Under the pieces are notes generated by a model, which did no database searches, was not told the DNA's origin, and saw only the letters and a list, made by a program, of their open reading frames with translations. Positions 17,161-28,300 of a stretch of 64,000 bases of DNA are shown in pieces (the stretch's first letter is position 1; the number at the start of each line of letters is the position of its first letter). The position numbers and the translations under genes were made by a program. The DNA is from Nitrogeniibacter mangrovi. Its GTDB lineage: Bacteria > Pseudomonadota > Gammaproteobacteria > Burkholderiales > Rhodocyclaceae. The stretch spans positions 1,116,001-1,180,000 of the forward strand of contig NZ_CP048836.1 in NCBI RefSeq assembly GCF_010983895.1, given 5' to 3'.

Positions 17161-18572
17161 GCCATATCGATTCGGACGCCTTCGAGCGCATCGGCCAGCT
17201 CTCCGGTGCGGTGTCCAGCCGGACCCGCCCGTGGCTCGATCGCATCCTCGGCCGCTGGATGCCCGAAGAGCGGTTCGACGATCACGACTGGGCGGCCGAC
17301 GCCGACTGGGCGCACCTGCAGCAGGAGCCCTTGCGCGCACGCGGCCTGCTGCGTGCGGCGCTGGTGGTCTTCATCCTGCTCGGCGTCTGGGCCTCGTTTG
17401 CCCAGATCGACGAGGTCACCAAGGGCGAGGGCAAGGTCATCCCCTCCAGTCAGGTGCAGGTGCTGCAGTCGGTCGATGGCGGCGTGGTGGAGGACATCCT
17501 CGTGCATGAGGGCGATACGGTCGATGCCGGGCAGGTACTGGTGCGCATCGATCCGACCCGCTTCGTGTCCTCCTTCCGCGAAAACCGGGTGCAGTATCTG
17601 GCGCTGCTGGCCAAGTCGGCGCGCCTGCGTGCCATCTCCGAAGGCAAGGCTTTCGTGCCGCCAGAGGAGGTCGTCAAGGGCGCGCCCGACGTCGTCAAGC
17701 AGGAGCAGGAGCTCTACAAATCGAGCCAGGCCGAGCTGGATGCCGAGATGGGCATCGCCCGCCAGCAGGTCAAGCAGCGCAACCAGGAACTGGTCGAGGC
17801 GCGTGCCCGGTTGGCCCAGGCCTCGAAGGGGCTGTCGCTGGCCGAGCAGGAACTGAAGGTGACCCGGCCGCTGCTCAGCTCCGGCGCCGTGTCGGAGGTC
17901 GAACTGCTGCGACTCGAGCGCGACGTGAGCCGGCTGCGCGGCGAACGCAACCAGACCAGCGCTCAGATCTCGCGCATCCAGTCGGCCATCGTCGAGGCGG
18001 AGCAGAACATCCAGGACGTGGACCTCACCTTCCGCAATGCCGCCCGCACCGAGCTGTCGGACACCATGGCCAAGCTCAACAGCCTGTCGGAGGGCAGCAC
18101 CGCGCTGGCGGACCGGGTCAAGCACGCCGAGGTGCGCTCGCCCATGCACGGCACCGTCAAGCGGCTGCTGGTCAATACCATCGGCGGGGTGGTCCAGCCC
18201 GGCAAGGAGGTGGCCGAGGTGGTGCCGCTGGATGACGCGCTGCTGCTCGAAGCGCGGATCAAGCCCCAGGACATCGGCTTCCTGCGTCCCGGACAGAAGG
18301 CGCTGGTGAAATTCACCGCCTACGACTTCGCCATCTACGGCGGGCTCGAAGCGACGGTCGAACACATCGGCGCCGATACCGTCACCGACGAGAAGGGCAA
18401 CGCCTTCTACGTGATCCGCGTGCGCACCAAGAAATCAAGTTTGGGCAAGAATCTGCCGATCATTCCAGGGATGGTGGCGCAAGTGGATGTGCTGACGGGC
18501 AAGAAGACCATTCTGGCCTATCTGCTCAAGCCGGTCTTGCGCGCCAAGGCCAATGCCCTGACAGAACGATGA
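17157..18572 (+). CDS. lapC: HlyD-family membrane fusion protein (LapC-like)
   Basis: 471 residues: one membrane helix near 62-82, a lipoyl/barrel-sandwich half at 'GEGKVIPSSQVQVLQSVDGG', a long alpha-hairpin coiled coil (about 160-310), and a C-terminal 'VRSPMHGTVKRLLVNTIGGV' half followed by 'PGMVAQVDVLTGKKTILAYLLKP', the usual end of the HlyD family. It bridges LapB and the outer membrane TolC-like channel. Overlaps both neighbours by 4 bases. Confidence 0.92.
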   Translation: MSHIDSDAFERIGQLSGAVSSRTRPWLDRILGRWMPEERFDDHDWAADADWAHLQQEPLRARGLLRAALVVFILLGVWASFAQIDEVTKGEGKVIPSSQVQVLQSVDGGVVEDILVHEGDTVDAGQVLVRIDPTRFVSSFRENRVQYLALLAKSARLRAISEGKAFVPPEEVVKGAPDVVKQEQELYKSSQAELDAEMGIARQQVKQRNQELVEARARLAQASKGLSLAEQELKVTRPLLSSGAVSEVELLRLERDVSRLRGERNQTSAQISRIQSAIVEAEQNIQDVDLTFRNAARTELSDTMAKLNSLSEGSTALADRVKHAEVRSPMHGTVKRLLVNTIGGVVQPGKEVAEVVPLDDALLLEARIKPQDIGFLRPGQKALVKFTAYDFAIYGGLEATVEHIGADTVTDEKGNAFYVIRVRTKKSSLGKNLPIIPGMVAQVDVLTGKKTILAYLLKPVLRAKANALTER

Positions 18573-19183
18573 CCAGCCATCTCTTTATCAGCTCCAGGAC
18601 ACGTCTGCTGTCGCGATGGCAGCAGGCGTTCCCCGATGCCCGGATTGCCGCCGATACCGGGGGGGCGCCTGCCGACCTTGTCTGGTGGGCGCCTGCCGAA
18701 TTCGATCTGCGGCTGCTGGAGCGGCTGCTGGCGCGTGTCGGTGGCGCTGCCCCCGTGGTCGTGCTCGTCAACGCGCCGAACCCCGCCGAAGCCATGCAGG
18801 CCCTGTCGGCCGGGGCGCGTGGCTATTGCCACGCCTATGCCACGCCCCAGATGCTGCAGCAGGTGGCGGTCGCGGTTCAGAACGGTGGCCTGTGGCTGGG
18901 CCCCGACTTGATGAGCGCCATGATCGGGGCCGCCAGCAAGCAGCTCCTCAGCGATGCCCCGGCGCCCGATCGGTTGGACGTGCTCACGCCGCGCGAGCGC
19001 GCGGTGGCGATCGAGGTCGCACGCGGCGCCACCAACAAGGAGGTGGCGCGGCGCCTCGAGATCACCGAGCGAACCGTGAAGGCCCACCTGGGCGCGGTGT
19101 TCGAAAAGCTCGGCGTGCGCGATCGCCTGCAACTCGTCCTCGAATTCCGCGACGCGACCAGGCACGTGGGTCAGGCCGCCTGA
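18569..19183 (+). CDS. LuxR-type regulator with degenerate receiver domain
   Basis: 204 residues. The C-terminal half (about 135-200) is a clear LuxR/NarL helix-turn-helix: 'LTPRERAVAIEVARGATNKEVARRL' region, then 'TERTVKAHLGAVFEKLGVRDR'. The N-terminal half has the length and secondary-structure rhythm of a receiver, including 'NPAEAMQALSAGARGYCHAYA'. The usual acidic pair is replaced (HLFISSRTR), the phospho-acceptor position reads ADLVWWAP, and the switch Lys is not apparent. It is therefore probably phosphorylation-independent. Translationally coupled to lapC (ATGA) and directly before the adhesin gene, it is a candidate local regulator of adhesin expression. Confidence 0.8.
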   Translation: MTSHLFISSRTRLLSRWQQAFPDARIAADTGGAPADLVWWAPAEFDLRLLERLLARVGGAAPVVVLVNAPNPAEAMQALSAGARGYCHAYATPQMLQQVAVAVQNGGLWLGPDLMSAMIGAASKQLLSDAPAPDRLDVLTPRERAVAIEVARGATNKEVARRLEITERTVKAHLGAVFEKLGVRDRLQLVLEFRDATRHVGQAA

Positions 19184-19302
19184 GGCGATCTGCGCCGACC
19201 CTGTCCACCGGTCCAATATCGGCCGCGCCGCCACGGCCGTAGTGTTCCACTATCGAATCAGTCCATTCCGGCGCCACGTGCCGGACACCGGAGCATATTG
19301 TC

Positions 19303-22300
19303 ATGGCCAGCGATCAACCCATTGCCACCGTCGTCGCCGTCACCGGCGAAGCCTATGTGCGCAACGCCGAAGGCGATTTGCGTCAGCTTCAGCCGGGTGA
19401 CGCCCTGCACGAGGGCGAGGTCGTCGTCACCCGCAATGGCGGTGAGGTCGAACTGGCGACGTCCGACGGTCAGGTGTTGGACATCCAGCCGAACGAAACC
19501 GTGGCCATGACCCCCGACCTGTCCGAGACGACACGCCCGGCGGCGGAAGACTCGGTCCTCGGGAATGCGACCATCGATCAGGTCATCCAGACCCTGGAGG
19601 GCGACGGGACGCTCGATGCGGTCATCGAAGCGCCCGCCGCCGGCCTGGGCGGCGCTGGCGGGGGCGGCGAGGGCAACAGTTTCGTGCGCCTCGCGCGCAT
19701 CACCGAAAGTGTCGATTCGCTGGCGTTTCAGTTTGGTCTGGAGCGCGTCACCACCTTCCCGACCTTCGACAACGCCCGGGCCGAAGGCACCGTTGCACTC
19801 GACACGCAAACCACCGAGGCCAGCGCCAAGCCGCCGAGCATCGCGATCCCGGACACCGACGGCTCGGTCAATCTGACCGACAGCACGTTGTCGGAAGGCG
19901 CCGGCGCCACGCCGGGCAGCTTCACCCTGACGGCCCCGGGCGGCCTGGCCTCGATCGTGATCGACGGCACCGTAGTCACGCTTGCGGAACTCGAAGCACT
20001 GGGCGCTACGCCTGTCACGATCAACACGGGGCGCGGCACCCTGGTGCTCGTCGGCTACCATGCGGCCAGCGGCGAGGTGGACTACACCTACGACCCCGAC
20101 CCGCAGGATCACAGCGGCGGCGACGTGATCGACAACATCTCGGTCGAGGTCGTCGATCAGCTCGGCCAAAGCACCTCCGATACCCTGGACATCGCGTTGC
20201 TCGACAGCGTTCCGGTGGCGAACAACGATACGGCCAGCGTCACTGAAGACTCGGTGGCGACGGTCTCGGGCAACGTCTACAGCAACGACACCATCGGCGC
20301 CGACGGCGCACCGGCCGGCGGTGCGGTCACCGCGGCGACGGTGAACCTGGGCCACGGCACGCTCGTCCTGAATGCCGACGGCAGCTACACCTACACGCTG
20401 GACAACACCAACAGCGAAGTGAACGCCCTCAATGCTGGCGACTCGCTGACGGACAGCTACACCTACACGATCACCGATGCGGATGGCAGCACCAGCACCG
20501 CAACGCTGAGCATCACCATCGACGGCCACACCGACGGCGCCCCGATCATCACGGTGCCGGATACCGATGGCGCCCTGAACGCCACCGACATGACCCTGGC
20601 CGAGACGGCTGGCGCGACGGCCGGCAGTTTCACGGTCAGTGCGGAGGCGGGGATTGCTTCGGTGAGCGTCGACGGCACCAGCCTCACGCTGGCGCAACTG
20701 AACGCCTTGGGCACCACGCCAGTGACGCTCAGCACCGGCGAAGGCACGCTCATCCTCAATGGCTACGACGCCGCAACGGGTGTGGTCAGCTACACCTACG
20801 ACCCGAACGTTCAAGATCACAGCGGCGGTGCGGTGGTCGACGCCATCGCCATCGAAGTGCTCGACGCCAACGGCGTGAGCAGTACCGACAGCCTGGACAT
20901 CGCCATCACCGACGTCGGCCCCACGGCGGCGGCCGATACCAATGCGATCACCGAAGACGCCACCCCCAACACGGTCTCGGGCAACGTCTACACGAACGAC
21001 ACGATTGGTGCCGACGGCGCACCGGTCGGCGGTGCGGTCACCGCGGCGACGGTGAACCTGGGGCACGGCACCCTGGTGCTCAACAGTGACGGCAGCTACA
21101 CCTACACGCTGGACAACGCCAACAGCGAGGTCAATGGACTCAACAGCGGTGAAAGCCTCACCGACAGCTACACCTACACCATCACCGACGCGGACGGTTC
21201 GACCTCGACGGCCACCCTGTCGATTACCATCGACGGCCACACCGACGGCGCCCCGATCATCACGGTGCCGGATACCGACGGCGGCGCAAACGCCACCGAC
21301 ATGACGCTGGCGGAGACGGCTGGCGCGACGGCCGGCAGTTTCACGGTCAGTGCGGAAGCTGGGATTGCTTCGGTCAGCGTCGACGGCACCAGCCTCACGC
21401 TGGCGCAGCTCAATGCGCTGTCCGGTTCTCCGATCACCCTAAACACCGGCGAAGGCACCCTGGTGCTGACCGGCTACGATGCGGCCACCGGCACGATCAG
21501 CTACACCTACGACCCGAACGTGCTCACGCACACGGGCGGCGCGCCGATCACCGATGCCATCGCCATCGAAGTGCTCGACGCCAACGGCGTGAGCAGTACC
21601 GACAGCCTGGACATCGCGATCACCGACGTCGGCCCCACGGCGGCGGCCGATACCAATGCGATCACCGAAGACGCCACCCCCAACACGGTCTCGGGCAACG
21701 TCTACACGAACGACACGATTGGTGCCGACGGCGCACCGGTCGGCGGTGCGGTCACCGCGGCGACGGTGAGCTTGGGTCACGGCACGCTCGTCCTGAACGC
21801 CGACGGCAGCTACACCTACACGCTGGATAACGCCAACAGCGAGGTCAACGGGCTGAACAGCGGTGAGAGCCTCACCGACAGCTACACCTACACCATCACC
21901 GACGCGGACGGTTCGACCTCGACGGCCACGCTGTCGATCACCATCGACGGCCACACCGACGGCGCTCCGATCATCACCATTCCGGACACCGACGGCGCTG
22001 CCAACGCCACCGACATGACCCTGGCCGAGACGGCCGGGGCCACGGCCGGCAGTTTCACGGTCAGTGCGGAAGCTGGGATTGCTTCGGTCAGCGTCGACGG
22101 CACCAGCCTCACGCTGGCGCAGCTCAATGCGCTGTCCGGTTCTCCGATCACCCTAAACACCGGCGAAGGCACCCTGGTGCTGACCGGCTACGATGCGGCC
22201 ACCGGCACGATCAGCTACACCTACGACCCGAACGTGCTCACGCACACGGGCGGCGCGCCGATCACCGATGCCATCGCCATCGAAGTGCTCGACGCCAACG

Positions 22301-25300
22301 GCGTGAGCAGTACCGACAGCCTGGACATCGCGATCACCGACGTCGGCCCCACGGCGGCGGCCGATACCAATGCGATCACCGAGGACGCCAGCCCGAACAC
22401 GGTGAGTGGCAATGTCTACAGCAACGACACCATCGGCGCCGACGGCGCACCGGCCGGCGGCGCGGTCACCGCGGCGACCGCGAACCTGGGCCACGGCACG
22501 CTCGTCCTGAACGCCGACGGCAGCTACACCTACACGCTGGACAATGCCAACAGCGAAGTGAATGCGCTGAACGCCGGCGACTCGCTGACCGACAGCTACA
22601 CCTACAAGATCACCGATGCCGACGGCTCGACCTCGACGGCCACGCTGTCGATCACCATCGACGGTCACACCGACGGCGCCCCGATCATCACCATCCCGGA
22701 TACCGACGGCGGCGCAAACGCCACCGACATGACCCTGGCCGAGACGGCTGGCGCGACGGCCGGCAGTTTCACGGTCAGTGCGGAAGCGGGGATTGCTTCG
22801 GTCAGTGTGGACGGCACCAGCCTGAGCCCGACCGATCTGGCGAACCTGAGCACCACGCCGATCGCCCTGAACACCGGTGAAGGCACGCTCATCCTCAACG
22901 GCTATGACGCCGCAACGGGTGTGGTCAGCTACACCTACGACCCGAACGTTCAAGATCACAGCGGCGGTGCGGTGGTCGACGCCATCGCCATCGAAGTGCT
23001 CGACGCCAACGGCGTGTCCAGCACCGACAGCCTGGATATCGCGATCACCGACGTCGGCCCCACGGCCGCCGCGGACAGCAACAGCATCACAGAAGACGCC
23101 AGCCCGAACACGGTGAGTGGCAACGTCTACAGCAACGACACCATCGGCGCCGACGGCGCACCGGCCGGCGGCGCGGTCACCGCGGCGACGGTGAACCTGG
23201 GTCACGGCACCCTGGTGCTCAACAGTGATGGCAGCTACACCTACACGCTGGACAACGCCAACAGCGAGGTCAACGGGCTGAACAGAGGTGAAAGCCTCAC
23301 CGACAGCTACACCTACACGATCACCGATGCCGACGGCAGCACCAGCACCGCGACGCTGTCGATCACCATCGACGGCCACACCGACGGCGCTCCGATCATC
23401 ACGGTGCCGGACACCGACGGCGCTGCCAACGCCACCGACATGACGCTGGCGGAGACGGCCGGTGCCACGGCGGGCAGTTTCACGGTCAGTGCTGAAGCCG
23501 GCATCGCCTCGGTGAGCGTCGACGGCACCAGCCTGAGCCCGACCGATCTGGCAAACCTGGGCACCACCCCGATCACCCTGAACACCGGCGAAGGCACCCT
23601 GGTGCTGACCGGCTACGATGCGGCCACCGGCACGGTCAGCTACACCTACGACCCGAACGTGCTCACGCACACGGGCGGCGCGCCGATCACCGACGCCATC
23701 GCCATCGAAGTGCTCGACGCCAACGGCGTGAGCAGCACCGACAGCCTGGACATCGCGATCACCGACGTCGATCCCACGGCGGCGGCCGATACCAATGCGA
23801 TCACCGAAGACGCCAGCCCGAACACGGTCTCGGGCAACGTCTACACGAACGACACGATCGGCGCCGACGGCGCGCCGGCCGGCGGTGCGGTTACCGCGGC
23901 GACGGTGAATCTGGGTCACGGCACGCTCGTCCTGAACGCCGACGGCAGCTACACCTACACGCTGGACAACGCCAACAGCGAGGTCAACGGGCTGAACAGC
24001 GGTGAAAGCCTCACCGACAGCTACACCTACACCATCACCGACGCGGACGGCAGCACCAGCACCGCAACGCTGTCGATCACCATCGACGGCCACACCGACG
24101 GCGCTCCGATCATCACGGTGCCGGATACCGACGGCGCTGCCAACGCCACCGACATGACCCTGGCCGAGACGGCTGGCGCGACGGCCGGCAGTTTCACCAT
24201 CAGTGCCGAAGCCGGCATCGCCTCGGTGAGTGTCGACGGCACCAGCCTCACGCTGGCGCAACTGAACGCGCTGTCCGGTTCTCCGGTCACCCTGAACACC
24301 GGTGAAGGCACCCTGGTGCTGACCGGCTATGACGCCGCAACGGGGGTGGTCAGCTACACCTACGACCCGAACGTGCTCACACACACGGGAGGCGCCCCGA
24401 TCACCGACGCCATCGCCATCGAAGTGCTCGACGCCAACGGCGTGTCCAGCACCGACAGCCTGGATATCGCGATCACCGACGTCGGCCCCACGGCCGCCGC
24501 GGACAGCAACAGCATCACAGAAGACGCCAGCCCGAACACGGTGAGTGGCAACGTCTACAGCAACGACACCATCGGCGCCGACGGCGCACCGGCCGGCGGC
24601 GCGGTCACCGCGGCGACGGTGAACCTGGGTCACGGCACCCTGGTGCTCAACAGTGATGGCAGCTACACCTACACGCTGGACAACGCCAACAGCGAGGTCA
24701 ACGGGCTGAACAGAGGTGAAAGCCTCACCGACAGCTACACCTACACGATCACCGATGCCGACGGCAGCACCAGCACCGCGACGCTGTCGATCACCATCGA
24801 CGGCCACACCGACGGCGCTCCGATCATCACGGTGCCGGACACCGACGGCGCTGCCAACGCCACCGACATGACGCTGGCGGAGACGGCCGGTGCCACGGCG
24901 GGCAGTTTCACGGTCAGTGCTGAAGCCGGCATCGCCTCGGTGAGCGTCGACGGCACCAGCCTGAGCCCGACCGATCTGGCAAACCTGGGCACCACCCCGA
25001 TCACCCTGAACACCGGCGAAGGCACCCTGGTGCTGACCGGCTACGATGCGGCCACCGGCACGGTCAGCTACACCTACGACCCGAACGTGCTCACGCACAC
25101 GGGCGGCGCGCCGATCACCGACGCCGTCGCCATCGAAGTGCTCGACGCCAACGGCGTCACCAGCACCGACAGCCTGGACATCGCCATCACCGACGTCGGT
25201 CCCACGGCGGCGGCCGATACCAATGCGATCACCGAAGACGCCAGCCCGAACACGGTCTCGGGCAACGTCTACACGAACGACACGATCGGCGCCGACGGCG

Positions 25301-28300
25301 CGCCGGCCGGCGGTGCGGTTACCGCGGCGACGGTGAATCTGGGTCACGGCACGCTCGTCCTGAACGCCGACGGCAGCTACACCTACACGCTGGACAACGC
25401 CAACAGCGAGGTCAACGGGCTGAACAGCGGTGAAAGCCTCACCGACAGCTACACCTACACCATCACCGACGCGGACGGCAGCACCAGCACCGCAACGCTG
25501 TCGATCACCATCGACGGCCACACCGACGGCGCTCCGATCATCACGGTGCCGGATACCGACGGCGCTGCCAACGCCACCGACATGACCCTGGCCGAGACGG
25601 CTGGCGCGACGGCCGGCAGTTTCACCATCAGTGCCGAAGCCGGCATCGCCTCGGTGAGTGTCGACGGCACCAGCCTCACGCTGGCGCAACTGAACGCGCT
25701 GTCCGGTTCTCCGGTCACCCTGAACACCGGTGAAGGCACCCTGGTGCTGACCGGCTATGACGCCGCAACGGGGGTGGTCAGCTACACCTACGACCCGAAC
25801 GTGCTCACACACACGGGAGGCGCCCCGATCACCGACGCCATCGCCATCGAAGTGCTCGACGCCAACGGCGTGTCCAGCACCGACAGCCTGGATATCGCGA
25901 TCACCGACGTCGATCCCACGGCGGCGGCCGATACCAATGCGATCACCGAGGACGCCACCCCCAACACGGTCTCGGGCAATGTCTACACGAACGACACCAT
26001 CGGCGCCGACGGCGCACCGGCCGGCGGTGCGGTCACCGCGGCGACGGTGAACCTGGGTCACGGCACCCTGGTGCTCAACAGTGATGGCAGCTACACCTAC
26101 ACGCTGGACAACGCCAACAGCGAAGTGAACGCCCTCAATGCCGGCGACTCGCTGACAGACAGCTACACCTACACCATCACCGATGCCGACGGTTCGACCT
26201 CGACGGCCACCCTGTCGATCACCATCGACGGCCACACCGACGGCGCTCCGATCGTCACCATCCCGGATACCGACGGTGCCCTGAACGACACCGACACCAC
26301 CCTGGCCGAGACGGCCGGCGCGACGGCCGGCAGTTTCACGGTCAGTGCGGAGGCGGGGATTGCTTCGGTCAGTGTGGATGGCACCAGCCTGAGCCCGTCC
26401 GATCTGGCGAACCTGGGCACCACGCCGATCACCCTGAACACGGGCGAAGGCACGCTCATCCTCAATGGCTACGATGCGGCCACCGGCACGGTCAGTTACA
26501 CCTACGACCCGAACGTGCTCACACACACGGGAGGCGCCCCGATCACCGATGCCATCGCCATCGCAGTGCTCGATGCCAACGGCGTGAGCCGCACCGACAG
26601 CCTGGATATCGCCATCACCGACGTGGGCCCCACGGCCGCGGCCGATACCAATGCGATCACCGAAGACGCCAGCCCGAACAGCATCACCGGCAACGTCTAC
26701 ACGAACGACACCATCGGCGCCGACGGCGCACCGGCCGGCGGTGCGGTTACCGCGGCGACGGTGAATCTGGGTCACGGCACGCTCGTCCTGAACGCCGACG
26801 GTTCCTACACCTACACGCTGGACAACGCCAACAGCGAGGTCAATGGACTCAACAGCGGTGAAAGCCTCACCGACAGCTACACCTACACGATCACCGATGC
26901 CGACGGCAGCACCAGCACCGCGACGCTGTCGATCACCATCGACGGCCACGCCGACGGCGCCCCGATCATCACCATCCCGGACACGGATGGCGCTGCCAAC
27001 GCCACCGACATGACCCTGGCCGAGACGGCCGGGGCCACGGCCGGCAGTTTCACGGTCAGTGCGGAAGCGGGGATTGCTTCGGTCAGTGTGGATGGCACCA
27101 GCCTCACGCTGGCGCAGCTCAACGCGCTGTCCGGTTCCCCGGTCACCCTGAACACCGGCGAAGGCACCCTGGTGCTGACCGGCTATGACGCCGCAACGGG
27201 GGTGGTCAGCTACACCTACGACCCGAACGTTCAAGATCACAGCGGCGGTGCGGTGGTCGACGCCATCGCCATCGAAGTGCTCGACGCCAACGGCGTCACC
27301 CGCACCGACAGCCTGGATATCGCCATCACCGACGTGGGCCCCACGGCGGCGGCCGATACCAATGCGATCACCGAGGACGCCAGCCCGAACACGGTGAGTG
27401 GCAATGTCTACAGCAACGACACCATCGGTGCCGACGGCGCACCGGTCGGCGGTGCGGTCACCGCGGCGACGGTGAACCTGGGTCACGGCACCCTGGTGCT
27501 CAACAGTGATGGCAGCTACACCTACACGCTGGACAACGCCAACAGCGAGGTCAACGGGCTGAACAGAGGTGAAAGCCTCACCGACAGCTACACCTACACG
27601 ATCACCGATGCCGACGGCAGCACCAGCACCGCGACGCTGTCGATCACCATCGACGGCCACACCGACGGCGCTCCGATCATCACGGTGCCGGACACCGACG
27701 GCGCTGCCAACGCCACCGACATGACCCTGGCCGAGACGGCCGGGGCCACGGCCGGCAGTTTCACGGTCAGTGCGGAGGCGGGGATTGCTTCGGTGAGCGT
27801 CGACGGCACCAGCCTCACGCTGGCGCAACTGAACGCCTTGGGCACAACGCCAGTGACGCTCAACACCGGCGAAGGCACCCTGGTGCTGACCGGCTATGAC
27901 GCCGCAACGGGTGTGGTCAGCTACACCTACGACCCGAACGTTCAAGATCACAGCGGCGGTGCGGTGGTCGACGCCATCGCCATCGAAGTGCTCGACGCCA
28001 ACGGCGTGAGCAGTACCGACAGCCTGGATATCGCGATCACCGACGTGGGCCCCACGGCCGCCGCGGACAGCAACAGCATCACCGAGGACGCCACCCCCAA
28101 CACGGTCTCGGGCAATGTCTACAGCAACGACACCATCGGCGCCGACGGCGCACCGGCCGGAGGCGCGGTCACCGCGGCGACAGTGAACCTGGGTCACGGC
28201 ACCCTGGTGCTCAACAGTGACGGCAGCTACACCTACACGCTGGACAACGCCAACAGCGAAGTGAACGCCCTGAACGCCGGCGACTCGCTGACCGACAGCT

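Noticed and set aside
14902..17340. Long minus-strand frame opposite lapB
   Set aside because: Shadow of the ABC transporter gene, with no family motifs and low-complexity composition.
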